34,549 nucleotides of DNA from Ignavibacterium sp. (GCA_020354005.1 CP070637.1:1398018-1432566); one strand, 5' to 3'; counted from the stretch's first letter, positions 8,390-17,879 are shown. Notes: a model not told the origin generated them from the sequence alone. A program made the numbers and translations.

Positions 8390-9414
8390 CAAAACCAAAA
8401 AATATTTTAATTGTTAGAACCGACAGGATTGGTGATGTTGTTCTTTCACTTCCGTTAACCGGATTAATAAAAAAACATTGTCCGAATTGTAAGGTTTCAC
8501 TCTTATTGAGAGATTATACTAAAGAAATAGCGGAGGATCATCCACACATTGATGAAGTTTTAATATTAAAAGAAGAGAACGGAAAGATTCCGGTAAACAG
8601 TAATGTAGAACTGTTGAAGGAAAAATCATTTGATTCTTGTATTGTAGTCTATCCAACATTAATCACTGCACTTATTGTCTTTCTATCACGTATAAAGATA
8701 CGCGTTGGGAGCGGCTATCGATGGTATTCCTTTTTATTTAACAGGAGAGTTTACGAGCACAGGAAATATGCTGAGAAGCACGAACTGGAGTTCAATGTAA
8801 GTCTTCTAAAAGTGTTTGGAATTAATGAGGTCGTAACACCAAATAATGTGGTATTCGATATTAAGATTAATCCATCTTCACTAGAACGTGTAAAAGAAAC
8901 ATTAAACTCATTTGGTATTAATCTCAATACAAAATTAATTATTGCCCATCCCGGAAGCGGCGGAAGCGCTGTTGATCTTCCTTTAGAAAAGTTTGCTAAA
9001 GTTGTTAGCTCCTTAAATGATATTGAAGAATTGACCGTAATTATTACCGGTAGCGAGGATGAGAAAAAGATTTGCGAATTTGTTTCTGGAGATACAAATG
9101 TTATAAATTTAGCAGGTAAATTTAATCTCTCAGAATTGGCTGCTTTGATAAGTTTTTGTAGTGTGTTTATTTCAAATTCTACAGGCCCAATCCATATCGC
9201 AGCTGCATTGGGTATATTTACTATTGGATTTTATCCCAAAATTCTGGCTTGCTCACAGGAACGCTGGGGACCGTATACAAAAAATAAAGCTGTTTTTTTG
9301 CCTGAAATTGATTGTGAAGACTGCACAAGGGAACAGTGTGAGCAGCTTGATTGTATGAATAGCATAAATTATGAAGGGGTAATTCGGGAAGTTGAAAAGG
9401 AAATATCTAAATAA
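8386..9414 (+). CDS. glycosyltransferase family 9 (heptosyltransferase-like)
   Basis: GT9 enzyme of the ADP-heptose:LPS heptosyltransferase group, 342 residues and cytoplasmic. The N-terminal start ILIVRTDRIGDVVLSLPL is the family's first Rossmann strand and loop, and the C-terminal donor-site motif ISNSTGPIHIAAALG is intact. A cysteine-rich tail (CEDCTREQCEQLDC) is common in GT9 proteins of this lineage. It probably adds a heptose or related sugar to the LPS core; the exact sugar cannot be told. It overlaps the glycosylase gene by four bases (ATGA). Confidence 0.9.
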   Translation: MTKPKNILIVRTDRIGDVVLSLPLTGLIKKHCPNCKVSLLLRDYTKEIAEDHPHIDEVLILKEENGKIPVNSNVELLKEKSFDSCIVVYPTLITALIVFLSRIKIRVGSGYRWYSFLFNRRVYEHRKYAEKHELEFNVSLLKVFGINEVVTPNNVVFDIKINPSSLERVKETLNSFGINLNTKLIIAHPGSGGSAVDLPLEKFAKVVSSLNDIEELTVIITGSEDEKKICEFVSGDTNVINLAGKFNLSELAALISFCSVFISNSTGPIHIAAALGIFTIGFYPKILACSQERWGPYTKNKAVFLPEIDCEDCTREQCEQLDCMNSINYEGVIREVEKEISK

Positions 9415-9433
9415 AAATTGTGGTAGTAGAACT

Positions 9434-10228
9434 ATGTTAATTACGAAAATCTCATTCTTTATTCTTCTATTTGCTCTTAGCTATGGCTTTACTGTTGAGG
9501 ATTTAAATAAAGATGATGAATTAAGAACACTTGAAAACAATGCATTTAAAGAAGGGGAAAAACTCACTTTTCAATTGAATTATGGTTTTGTTACTGCAGG
9601 TATTGCCGTTATGCAAATCCCACGTATAAAAAGAATATCGGGCCGGCAAGCTTATCATGTTACCTTCGAAGTGAATTCTGTCCCCAGTTTTGATTGGATT
9701 TACAAAGTGCGCGACCGTTACGAAACGTACCTTGATGTAAAGGGTATCTTTCCGTGGAGATTCGAACAGCACATAAGAGAAGGCGGGTATGTAAGAGATT
9801 TTTCAGCTTTCTTTGACCAGAGAAAAGGAAAAGCGAAAACCAGCGAAGGTGAATATGAAATACCACAATATGTAAATGATATTGTTTCGGCTTTTTATTA
9901 TTCACGTATACTTGATTATTCTGAAATGAAAGCTGATGATATGATTCATCTTCAAAATTTTTATAAAGATAAAGTTTACGATCTTGATGTAAAATTTCTT
10001 GGAAGGGAAACTATAGATGTTCCTGCAGGAAAATTTGATTGCATTGTTATTGAACCACTTGTTCAGGAAGGCGGATTGTTTAAGCATGAAGGTAATATAA
10101 TTATCTGGCTAACTGATGATAGCTTAAAGATGCCTGTAAAAGTAAGAACTAAAATCGTCATTGGGCACGTAGAGGCAATGTTATCAGAATACGAAGGATT
10201 AGTAAGGATTCCAGAAGCGAAGAGATAG
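9434..10228 (+). CDS. exported DUF3108 domain protein
   Basis: A signal peptide (MLITKISFFILLFALSYGFT) is followed by a DUF3108 domain covering most of the 264 residues. Typical segments are EGEKLTFQLNYGFVTAG near the start, SFDWIYKVRDRYETYLD, and the DVPAGKFDCIVIEPL and IIIWLTDD strands near the end. The family is thought to form a periplasmic or outer-membrane-associated beta structure; the function is not established. A TTG at 9392 would extend the protein by 14 residues into the previous gene; I prefer ATG 9434, which places the signal peptide at the N-terminus, 19 bases after the GT9 stop. The neighbours suggest an envelope role. Confidence 0.87.
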   Translation: MLITKISFFILLFALSYGFTVEDLNKDDELRTLENNAFKEGEKLTFQLNYGFVTAGIAVMQIPRIKRISGRQAYHVTFEVNSVPSFDWIYKVRDRYETYLDVKGIFPWRFEQHIREGGYVRDFSAFFDQRKGKAKTSEGEYEIPQYVNDIVSAFYYSRILDYSEMKADDMIHLQNFYKDKVYDLDVKFLGRETIDVPAGKFDCIVIEPLVQEGGLFKHEGNIIIWLTDDSLKMPVKVRTKIVIGHVEAMLSEYEGLVRIPEAKR

Positions 10229-10318
10229 TTTGTTAATAGCCTTAAGAATTGATTCTTTTTCTTTGTTAAATCTTATCGTTAATTTCATATCAAGTATTAA
10301 TCTACATCCACAGCAATT

Positions 10319-11302
10319 ATGTCAGACTTAGAAGAAAATCCAAATCAAGAAGAAGAGAAAGAGCCGGAAGAGCATAATGAATATGCTGAAAACCGTACAA
10401 GCGTTCACAATGTATATCCATTATTATCACCAGTTGCTGCTGCGGCCCTTGGATTAATAGGAGGATTCTTTCTTTACCAGTTTGTTGGCGGATTGCTAAC
10501 GCTTATTATTTTTGGATTTGATATTGAAGGAGCTCCTGCTGATAGCCTGCGTTTAATGACCATGGCGGGTCAGATACTTTTTATTTTACTTCCCGCACTT
10601 CTTTTTTCTAAGTGGATTTACGGTGATGTGTCAGATATTATCTCATTAAAAGTACCCAACTGGGTTGAGCTGTTTATTTTTTCGGCAGGTATTTTAATTC
10701 TTACTCCCTTGCTTCAAACATATATGTTCATACAAAATTTCCTTATTGAACAACTTGCATCGAATTATAATTTTGTAAACACCATAAAGTCTTTCTTTGA
10801 TTCACTAAATGCACTTGTTGAAAAGACATATGGAAATCTACTAAAAGCTGATTCCATCATAGAATTGCTTCTTGTAGTATTAGTAATTGCTGCTGTCCCG
10901 GCAGTCTGCGAGGAAGTAATGTTCCGGGGTTATATACAAAAAAGTTTAGGTTTTAAACTCAAACCATTTTGGGCAGCACTGGTTACGGCAATATTCTTTG
11001 GGTTTTATCACTTTAATCCATATGGTTTGTTACCGTTAATCTGCCTCGGTTTGTATTTTGGTTTTGCAGCTTACATTAGTGATTCACTTGTTGTGCCCAT
11101 CTTTCTTCATTTCCTGAATAACTTTAGTGCTGTGCTACTTTTTTATATTATTGGTGATGACCAGCTTGTAAATTCTGATATAACAGGCTCTGAAGAGCTA
11201 GGATCAAATATTTTTCTCTTTGTAACGCTTGCTATATTATTTACTATTATTATAATTGTTATTAAAAAATATTACTTGAAATTCAAAACAGTGCAGGAGT
11301 AA
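10319..11302 (+). CDS. CPBP family intramembrane metalloprotease
   Basis: A 327-residue multi-pass membrane protein of the CAAX-protease/bacteriocin-processing (Abi) family. After an acidic cytoplasmic N-terminus there are about eight hydrophobic helices. The catalytic motifs are present: E198-E199 and R203 (CEEVMFRG), H231 (FFGFYHF) and H264 (PIFLHFLNN). Bacterial members act on membrane proteins or peptides; the substrate here is unknown. It is the first gene of a tight run with the DUF2007 protein and cdsA (3-base gap, then 1-base overlap). Confidence 0.93.
   Translation: MSDLEENPNQEEEKEPEEHNEYAENRTSVHNVYPLLSPVAAAALGLIGGFFLYQFVGGLLTLIIFGFDIEGAPADSLRLMTMAGQILFILLPALLFSKWIYGDVSDIISLKVPNWVELFIFSAGILILTPLLQTYMFIQNFLIEQLASNYNFVNTIKSFFDSLNALVEKTYGNLLKADSIIELLLVVLVIAAVPAVCEEVMFRGYIQKSLGFKLKPFWAALVTAIFFGFYHFNPYGLLPLICLGLYFGFAAYISDSLVVPIFLHFLNNFSAVLLFYIIGDDQLVNSDITGSEELGSNIFLFVTLAILFTIIIIVIKKYYLKFKTVQE
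11295..11299 (+). promoter_or_regulatory. strong Shine-Dalgarno before the zinc-ribbon/DUF2007 gene
   Basis: AGGAG, six bases before ATG 11306 and overlapping the end of the CPBP gene. It is one of the few clear ribosome sites in the window and fixes this start. Confidence 0.8.
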
Positions 11303-11305
11303 CTC

Positions 11306-11656
11306 ATGCCAATATGTCCAAGCTGTAATTATGAGTATGTTGAAGGAATTACAATATGTCCTGATTGCAATACACGGGTGGTTAAAAAGAAAGATCTACC
11401 AAAGTGGGAAGAACTGAGCGAAGAAGATTGGGTGCTTGTTTATAAAACGGGAGATGAAGTAGAAGTAGAAATGATAAGAGCAAATTTAGAAAGCGCCGGT
11501 CTTGAAGTGAATGTATTATCACAGAAAGATCATAATTTCCCCGCCCCAGGTGATTTATCAATTGTAAAGCTGTCGGTTAGAAAAGCAAACGTTCAGGAGG
11601 CATTAAGTTTTATTCAAGATACAAAACAAAGACAAGCTGAATCCTCTGACGACTAA
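11306..11656 (+). CDS. zinc-ribbon and DUF2007 domain protein
   Basis: A small protein of 116 residues. The N-terminus is a zinc ribbon with two CxxC pairs (CPSC at 4-7 and CPDC at 18-21). The C-terminal half matches DUF2007, a small ferredoxin-like domain annotated as a putative signal-transducing protein (WVLVYKTGDEVEVEMIRANL, then VKLSVRKANVQEALSFI). Its biochemical function is not known. Its stop overlaps the cdsA start in a TAATG junction, so translation is probably coupled to phospholipid synthesis. Confidence 0.85.
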   Translation: MPICPSCNYEYVEGITICPDCNTRVVKKKDLPKWEELSEEDWVLVYKTGDEVEVEMIRANLESAGLEVNVLSQKDHNFPAPGDLSIVKLSVRKANVQEALSFIQDTKQRQAESSDD

Positions 11657-12468
11657 TGTCAATCAGTAATACAGCAGTAAGAATTATTGTTTCCGCTATT
11701 GCCATTCCGGCAATTGTTGTTGTTAGTTATTTAGGAAACTACTACTTTTTTATTTTTATCCTTGCCATCGCAATCATATCTTTTTATGAATTTTCTTTAT
11801 TTGCCAAAAACAAAGAGATCGAAGCCAATGTTATCTTAGGAATACTATCTGTAATATTAATTATTGCAAACAGCTTTAGAAACTTTATAGATTTTTATGC
11901 TCTTTTAATATTGGTTGTGCTAATATTAACCATCGTGGAACTCTTCAGGAATAAGGGATCGGCAATTGTTAATCTTGGTACAACTCTTACTGGAATTTTC
12001 TACATCGGTTTATTTGCATCCGCTCTTGTTTCTATCAGAGAATATTATCCAGCCGAGTACACTCGGGGCGGATTACTTATTCTTTCAATTCTATTCTCAA
12101 TTTGGATATGCGATTCTGCTGCTTTTTTTGGTGGGACATCACTTGGCAAACATAAGATGTTTCCTCGTGTGAGTCCTAAGAAAAGCTGGGAGGGGGCAGT
12201 ATTTGGACTTTTATTTGCAGTAGCGGCGATGATATCTTCTAAAGCTGTTTTCCTTGATTTTATATCGTGGAAAGATGCGATATTACTTGGATTAATTATT
12301 GGAATTGTCGGGCAGGTTGGAGATCTGGTTGAATCATTATTTAAGCGAGATGCAGGAGTAAAAGATTCATCAGGTTTTATACCCGGTCATGGTGGTGTAT
12401 TCGATCGTTTTGATTCTCTTCTATACGTTGCACCTGTTGTTTTTCTTTACATAAAATATTTTAGCTGA
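11656..12468 (+). CDS. cdsA: phosphatidate cytidylyltransferase
   Basis: Makes CDP-diacylglycerol from phosphatidate and CTP in the inner membrane, the branch point of phospholipid synthesis. It has 270 residues and about eight membrane helices. The complete family signature runs from S227 to D253 (starting SLFKRDAGVKDSSGF, ending HGGVFDRFD). The preceding FGGTSLGKHK and SPKKSWEG motifs are also present. The start ATG overlaps the upstream stop by one base. Confidence 0.97.
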   Translation: MSISNTAVRIIVSAIAIPAIVVVSYLGNYYFFIFILAIAIISFYEFSLFAKNKEIEANVILGILSVILIIANSFRNFIDFYALLILVVLILTIVELFRNKGSAIVNLGTTLTGIFYIGLFASALVSIREYYPAEYTRGGLLILSILFSIWICDSAAFFGGTSLGKHKMFPRVSPKKSWEGAVFGLLFAVAAMISSKAVFLDFISWKDAILLGLIIGIVGQVGDLVESLFKRDAGVKDSSGFIPGHGGVFDRFDSLLYVAPVVFLYIKYFS

Positions 12469-12490
12469 TTATACTCTTTACTTCAAAAAA

Positions 12491-13783
12491 ATGAATAAAA
12501 ATAAAGTAAGCGTTGTTACGCTTGGTTGTTCTAAAAATACAGTTGACTCCGAAAGATTGATGAGACAATTGCAGTTGAACAGCATTGCAATGACGGATAA
12601 TCCTGAAGATGCTCAAACCTTAGTAATCAATACCTGCGGGTTTATAGAAGCTGCTAAAGAAGAATCAATTAATACAATTCTAAATGCTGTCGCACTAAAG
12701 AATGAACGTAAGCTTAATAAAGTTATTGTTGCGGGGTGTCTCTCCGAAAGATATAAAGATGATTTAATAAAAGAGATACCCGAAGTGGATTTCTACTTTG
12801 GTACTGAAGAATACGAAGGTATTGTAAAAGAACTTGGTGGAGAACTTAAATACAATCTTCTTGGAGAAAGATTTATCTCAACACCGTCTCATACTGCTTA
12901 TTTAAAAATCTCCGAAGGTTGTGATCATCCCTGTTCATTCTGTGCCATCCCGATTATGAGGGGCAAGCATAAATCAAAACCGATTGAGGAACTTGTAAAT
13001 GAAGCAGAATATTTGGCTGCCAACAATACAAAAGAACTTGTCATCATTGCACAGGATACAACTGATTACGGTAAAGATCTGTATGGTAAAAAATCACTTG
13101 CTCTTTTATTGAGAGAATTAAGCAATATCGATAATATTGAATGGATCAGGATTATGTATGCCTATCCATCAAGGTTTCCGACCGATGTTATAGAAGAGAT
13201 TGCTTCCAATCAAAAAATTTGTAATTATATAGATATACCACTTCAGCATATTTCTGATAAAGTATTGCGTTCAATGAGAAGAGGAATAAGCAGTAACCAG
13301 ACAAGAAAGGTTTTGCAGAACATAAGAGAAACTGTTCCGGATATTGCATTACGGACAACATTATTAGTGGGTTATCCGAATGAATCTGAAAAGGAATTCA
13401 AGGAATTGTACGAATTTGTAAAAGAAACGCAATTTGATAAAGTTGGTACCTTTACGTTTTCTGTTGAAGATAATACAGCAAGTTATATATTAGGAGATAC
13501 AGTTCCTCAGAAAATTAAGGAGGAACGTAAAGATATTTTAATGGAAATCCAGAAGGAAATTTCTTCGAATAAAAATTCTGAATTTGTTGGAAAAAAACTA
13601 AAAGTATTAGTTGAAGCTGTCGAAGGAGATTTCTATATTGGACGATCATACAGGGATGCACCGGAAGTTGATGGCGAGGTGTTGATTCTGAAAAAAAATG
13701 CCAAATTAAAAACAGGCGAATTCTATAATGTGCTGGTTAACGATTTTAACGAATATGACTTATTTGGTGAGCTAATTATATAA
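12491..13783 (+). CDS. rimO: ribosomal protein S12 methylthiotransferase RimO
   Basis: Radical-SAM enzyme that methylthiolates a conserved aspartate of ribosomal protein S12. The N-terminal cluster cysteines are C13 (LGCSKNTVDSE), C49 (NTCGFIEAAKEES) and C83 (AGCLSERY); the radical-SAM cysteines are C144, C148 and C151 (EGCDHPCSFC), followed by PIMRGKHKSKP. The LGCSKN and CGFI forms mark RimO rather than MiaB. A TRAM domain ends the protein. It lies 22 bases after cdsA, in the same run. The start has no Shine-Dalgarno; an A-rich stretch precedes the ATG. Confidence 0.97.
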   Translation: MNKNKVSVVTLGCSKNTVDSERLMRQLQLNSIAMTDNPEDAQTLVINTCGFIEAAKEESINTILNAVALKNERKLNKVIVAGCLSERYKDDLIKEIPEVDFYFGTEEYEGIVKELGGELKYNLLGERFISTPSHTAYLKISEGCDHPCSFCAIPIMRGKHKSKPIEELVNEAEYLAANNTKELVIIAQDTTDYGKDLYGKKSLALLLRELSNIDNIEWIRIMYAYPSRFPTDVIEEIASNQKICNYIDIPLQHISDKVLRSMRRGISSNQTRKVLQNIRETVPDIALRTTLLVGYPNESEKEFKELYEFVKETQFDKVGTFTFSVEDNTASYILGDTVPQKIKEERKDILMEIQKEISSNKNSEFVGKKLKVLVEAVEGDFYIGRSYRDAPEVDGEVLILKKNAKLKTGEFYNVLVNDFNEYDLFGELII

Positions 13784-13785
13784 TT

Positions 13786-13789
13786 GGAG
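13786..13789 (+). promoter_or_regulatory. Shine-Dalgarno fixing the GWxTD gene start
   Basis: GGAG, six bases before ATG 13796. It decides against the in-frame TTG at 13784, which would put the ribosome site inside the coding sequence. Confidence 0.7.
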
Positions 13790-13795
13790 TTAGAT

Positions 13796-15067
13796 ATGAA
13801 ACGGTTTAAAATAATTATAGTATTAATATTTTTCACTGGTATTATTTATGGTCAACAAAGTAATACCGATTTATATTCACCCGGTAAAATTAAATATTAC
13901 CAGGATATTCTAAATTTTAAAGATGACGATGGCAAACCGCAAGTTGACTTATTTATCCAGGTACCGTTCAGAGAGATTCAATTTATACGCTCATCAAATG
14001 GATTTGAAGGTGGGTATTCCGTTACTGTTTCTATTTATGATGAGCAAGGGGAGAATCTGGTTTTGGAGAAGGTATGGAATGAAAAAGTCTCAACCAATTC
14101 ATTTGATGAAGTATCTGCAAAGGAAAATTTTAATATAAGTCATCGCTCGTTTAATTTGGAAAAAGACACTTATTTCATCAAAACTACGGTAATGGATAGG
14201 GAATCCAAACAGGAATTCTCCTCGGAAAGATTGCTTACAGTAAAAGACTTTGAGGCAGATCCATCCTTAAGCGATATATTGCTGATATCAAGTAATGCGG
14301 TTGTTGAAGGTATGAATAAGGTAATTCCAAATATTTCTCGTAACGTTTCGAACAGTGAAAAAAAGATAAGTATGTTCTTTGAAATTTATTCTGATTCGGA
14401 TACTGAACATAAAATAGAATACGTAATTTCAAATAAGGAAAAAGAAGTTCTTACTACAAAAACGGAATCTCAAGCAGTTAACAAGGGCAAAACTCAAGTT
14501 TATTATACGTTTGTGGATTCATCATTAGGTCTAGGTACTTATCTTCTAACTGTTACGATTAAAGACAACAATAATAACAATCTTGTTGCAGCAACCAAGC
14601 CATTCTATTCACGTTGGATTGGTTTACCTTCGACTGTTAACGATATTGACAAAGCAATTGCACAAGTAGTTTACATTGCTAATCCTGATGAAATGGACTA
14701 CATGAAAGAAGGAAAGACAGAGCAGGAGAAAACAAAAAGGTTCCTGGAATTCTGGAAGAGTAAAGATCCATCACCCGGCAATGATGAAAATGAGGTTTTT
14801 GAACAGTACTTTAGCAGGGTTGCTTTTGCAAATGAAAACTTTTCACATTACGTCGATGGTTGGAGTACAGACAGAGGAATGGTATTTATCATTCTTGGAG
14901 TACCAAGCAATATTGAGAGACACCCCTTCGAGTACAATGCAAAACCATACGAAATATGGCAGTATTATGAACTGAACAAGAGCTTTGTTTTTACAGACCA
15001 AACCGGCTTTGGTGATTATCGTCTTGTTACACCAATGTATGGTGATCTTTTCCGTTACCGTTATTGA
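13796..15067 (+). CDS. GWxTD domain exported protein
   Basis: A signal peptide (MKRFKIIIVLIFFTGIIYG, then QQS) precedes 423 residues in all. The diagnostic GWSTD motif begins at residue 355 and is followed by RGMVFIILGVPSNI and a C-terminal YEIWQYY segment, as in the GWxTD family found in Bacteroidota, Chlorobi and Acidobacteriota. The N-terminal two thirds look like beta-rich immunoglobulin-like segments. The molecular role of the family is unknown. It is the last gene of its run and is followed directly by a terminator. Confidence 0.87.
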   Translation: MKRFKIIIVLIFFTGIIYGQQSNTDLYSPGKIKYYQDILNFKDDDGKPQVDLFIQVPFREIQFIRSSNGFEGGYSVTVSIYDEQGENLVLEKVWNEKVSTNSFDEVSAKENFNISHRSFNLEKDTYFIKTTVMDRESKQEFSSERLLTVKDFEADPSLSDILLISSNAVVEGMNKVIPNISRNVSNSEKKISMFFEIYSDSDTEHKIEYVISNKEKEVLTTKTESQAVNKGKTQVYYTFVDSSLGLGTYLLTVTIKDNNNNNLVAATKPFYSRWIGLPSTVNDIDKAIAQVVYIANPDEMDYMKEGKTEQEKTKRFLEFWKSKDPSPGNDENEVFEQYFSRVAFANENFSHYVDGWSTDRGMVFIILGVPSNIERHPFEYNAKPYEIWQYYELNKSFVFTDQTGFGDYRLVTPMYGDLFRYRY

Positions 15068-15093
15068 TAATCAATTACTTTTATTTATTGTTG

Positions 15094-15128
15094 AAAAAGC
15101 TTGTCACAAAATGGCAAGCTTTTTTATT
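15094..15128 (+). terminator. Rho-independent terminator after the GWxTD gene
   Basis: A 12-pair stem, AAAAAGCTTGTC (15094-15105) with GGCAAGCTTTTT (15113-15124), containing one G-T pair, a 7-base loop and a T-rich tail. It ends the CPBP-to-GWxTD transcription unit. Confidence 0.9.
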
Positions 15129-15166
15129 TTCAGGTATTGATTTATTTACTTAGTTAACTATAACCG

Positions 15167-16132
15167 ATGATATTAACCGTTACAATCAACCCACTTTTAG
15201 AGCAGCGCTTTACTTATGAGCATAGAATTTACGGTAATAAAAATAGAGACGGAAAATTGATTATTGCTGCCGGTGGTAAAGGAATTAATGTTAGTAGACA
15301 ACTAAAAAAATTAAATACACATAATTCAGCACTAACATTTGCAGGTGGTGCTTATGGTAAGCTTTTCAGAGAATCGGTTAGAGCCGAAGGATTAAATGTT
15401 TTATCTATTCACACTAAAGCTGAAACACGTATTTGTTCTGTGATTATTGATGAGGATAAAAAGGAATCACATTATTACTTTAGTGAGAATACAATAATTT
15501 CAGAAGATGAAACGGATAAGTTTATTACTCAGATGGAAAAGATGATACAGAATTGTGAGATTGTTGTCTTCTCAGGGAGTTCTGCGTGTAAAGAAACAGA
15601 TATAATATTCCCGACAGGTATTGAATTGGCAAAAAAGTATAATAAAATATCAATCTGCGATACTTATGGTTCTCATCTCGAGGATTGCCTTTCTGCTTCT
15701 CCTCAAATAGTGCATAATAATAAAGAAGAAGTTACAGGTTCACTTAATGTTAAACTTCAGAATGAAAGCAGCATAATAAAATATTTAGCCCACCTTTATA
15801 AAATTGGGATTAAACAAGCTTACCTGACTAATGGGGCGAAGAATTATTACGCTTCCAATTTTGACTTTCATTATAAAGTAGCAGTACCTAAAATTGGAGC
15901 ATTGGATTCAACCGGAAGTGGCGATGCTCTTGTTGCAGGGATTGCCTATAGCTGGCATAATAATTTAACATTTAATCATCAAACAAAATTTGCCACTGCG
16001 CTCGGTACGGTTAATGCAACAAAATTTGATGTTTGTAATGTCTCAACTGATGAAGCAAACGAAATTTTAGAGAATATTAAGGTTGAACCACTTGGTAAAA
16101 AAGTGAAAATTATTAATGATACGCCCGATTAA
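15167..16132 (+). CDS. PfkB-type sugar kinase (1-phosphofructokinase-like)
   Basis: Ribokinase-fold kinase close to 1-phosphofructokinase and tagatose-6-phosphate kinase, 321 residues. The N-terminus MILTVTINP and the glycine motif AAGGKGINVSRQLKKL are those of the FruK/LacC group. The C-terminal signature is DSTGSGDALVAG, holding the catalytic aspartate and anion hole; most relatives have a TxGAGD form. In the first strand the family usually has NPxxD, where D contacts the sugar; here it reads NPLLEQ, with Glu. The substrate is therefore left open. No phosphotransferase genes are near. It overlaps the Omp85 gene by 17 bases. Confidence 0.87.
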   Translation: MILTVTINPLLEQRFTYEHRIYGNKNRDGKLIIAAGGKGINVSRQLKKLNTHNSALTFAGGAYGKLFRESVRAEGLNVLSIHTKAETRICSVIIDEDKKESHYYFSENTIISEDETDKFITQMEKMIQNCEIVVFSGSSACKETDIIFPTGIELAKKYNKISICDTYGSHLEDCLSASPQIVHNNKEEVTGSLNVKLQNESSIIKYLAHLYKIGIKQAYLTNGAKNYYASNFDFHYKVAVPKIGALDSTGSGDALVAGIAYSWHNNLTFNHQTKFATALGTVNATKFDVCNVSTDEANEILENIKVEPLGKKVKIINDTPD

Positions 16133-17879
16133 ATATTTTCTATTAACATTTTTCTTTCCCTTCCTTTTACATTCTCAGGTGATCGACAGAATAGAAGTTA
16201 TTGGCAATTCTGCATTTGGCGATTCTGAAGTAGAATCGTGGGCGGGTGTTGGAACAGGAACAAGAATTTATGAGGGGATATTGGACACATTAAAATCGAG
16301 GATTGCATACAACCTGAGTTTGAACGGATACTTTAATCCTGATTTTTCCGAAAGCACAATGGAATTTTCTTCTGATTCTCAAAAAGTAAAACTAATTCTT
16401 TATGTTAATGAAGGCGGACCTTCATATATAAATGATGTGATTGTAACAAGTAACGATCCTTTGCAGCTTAATTCATTACGTCCAATATTTAATTTCCTAA
16501 AGGGACAAAAATTTAATCAGGTAGAAATTGAAGAATACATTAATGATTCATTGACTAAACTTGAAAATGACGGTTATCCTTTTGCGGTGTTTACAATTTC
16601 ATCAATTCATTTCTACTATGATTCAACAGACGAAAACAATTATGCGGATATTTATTTAGATCTTGATACCGGTTTGAGAAGTAATATAGATAAAGTTGAA
16701 GTTCAGGGAAACTCGTCCACAAAGGATTATGTCGTTATCAGGGAACTGCGTATTGACCCGGGTGAACCATACTCGCAGGAAAAGATCGAAGAATTTCCAA
16801 ATCGGTTAAACCGGCTTCGCTTTTTTGAACCAGTGCCTACTCCACAGTTTTATGTGGACTCTGATAACAAGGGAGTATTGGTAGTTAATATAAAAGACAG
16901 GCAAACAAATAATTTTGATGGTATTATCGGTTACATTCCACCATCAGGTGATGAAGAGTCAGGATTTTTAACTGGCCTTGTAAATATTTCGTTAAGAAAT
17001 CTGTTTGGAACAGGAAGAGCAGCTGCATTCCGGTGGAGAAAGATAGACAGGTTCTCACAGGAATTGGAATTTAAATATCTTGAACCATGGCTGTTTAGTT
17101 TCCCAATCAATCTAAATGCGCGTTTTCACCAGCGGCAACAAGATACGACATTTGTACAGCGCAACCTATCCGGGGGATTAGAATATCTTGCAACTGAAGA
17201 TGTCTCAGCGGCTGTGTTTGTTACTTCACAATCTACCATTCCGACGATAAGAGAAGATTCAGTATTTACAGTATTCAATTCGAGTGCATTTACAACGGGT
17301 GTAAATCTTAAAATAGATACACGTGATGATCCACTTGCACCTACGAGTGGTATATTCTTTAATAATTTTTATGATTTCAGCCAAAAGAAGATTAACGGTC
17401 CACAGGAGTACATAACTTCTGAAACGGAAACCGAAGTTAATCTTCAGCGTTTTGAAGCAACTCTGGCTGTGTTTTATCAATTTTTCAGCCGACAGGTTTT
17501 GGCTTTTAAGATTAATGGCAGGGAGTTGCGAGGTCCCTTTTTTGAAGAAAGCGATCTATACTGGCTTGGCGGCACACAAACTCTTAGAGGGTACAGAGAG
17601 GATCAATTCAGAGGTAACAGGGTATTCTGGTCTAACCTTGAGTACCGATTCTTTCTTGGCAGAAGAACCTACACCTATGTTTTCTTCGATAACGGATATT
17701 ATTTAAGAAATGCCGAGGAGAAACTTAATATTCCAAAACAGGAAGGTTTTAAAATCGGATATGGATTCGGATTAAATCTTGAAACAGCAATTGGAATTTT
17801 AGGTGTAAGCTTTGCATTAGCCAAGGGAAACTCCTTCAACGATGGATTATTACATTTTGATATAATAAATGAATTTTGA
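16116..17879 (+). CDS. Omp85-superfamily outer membrane protein (BamA/TamA-like)
   Basis: A signal peptide (YFLLTFFFPFLLHS) leads into POTRA-like domains (VIDRIEVIGNSAFGDSEVES at the start, IDKVEVQGNSSTKDYVVIRE near residue 195). From about residue 255 to the end there is an alternating beta-barrel. The Omp85 hallmark LRGY occurs in TQTLRGYREDQFRGN, and a phenylalanine ends the chain (DIINEF). With 587 residues and fewer POTRA domains than BamA, it is more likely a TamA-like or lineage-specific transporter than the main barrel insertase. The start overlaps the kinase gene by 17 bases. Confidence 0.9.
   Translation: MIRPIKYFLLTFFFPFLLHSQVIDRIEVIGNSAFGDSEVESWAGVGTGTRIYEGILDTLKSRIAYNLSLNGYFNPDFSESTMEFSSDSQKVKLILYVNEGGPSYINDVIVTSNDPLQLNSLRPIFNFLKGQKFNQVEIEEYINDSLTKLENDGYPFAVFTISSIHFYYDSTDENNYADIYLDLDTGLRSNIDKVEVQGNSSTKDYVVIRELRIDPGEPYSQEKIEEFPNRLNRLRFFEPVPTPQFYVDSDNKGVLVVNIKDRQTNNFDGIIGYIPPSGDEESGFLTGLVNISLRNLFGTGRAAAFRWRKIDRFSQELEFKYLEPWLFSFPINLNARFHQRQQDTTFVQRNLSGGLEYLATEDVSAAVFVTSQSTIPTIREDSVFTVFNSSAFTTGVNLKIDTRDDPLAPTSGIFFNNFYDFSQKKINGPQEYITSETETEVNLQRFEATLAVFYQFFSRQVLAFKINGRELRGPFFEESDLYWLGGTQTLRGYREDQFRGNRVFWSNLEYRFFLGRRTYTYVFFDNGYYLRNAEEKLNIPKQEGFKIGYGFGLNLETAIGILGVSFALAKGNSFNDGLLHFDIINEF

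Noticed and set aside
17259..17480. Short minus-strand frame inside the Omp85 gene
   Set aside because: A shadow of the barrel coding sequence without start signals or recognisable protein features.
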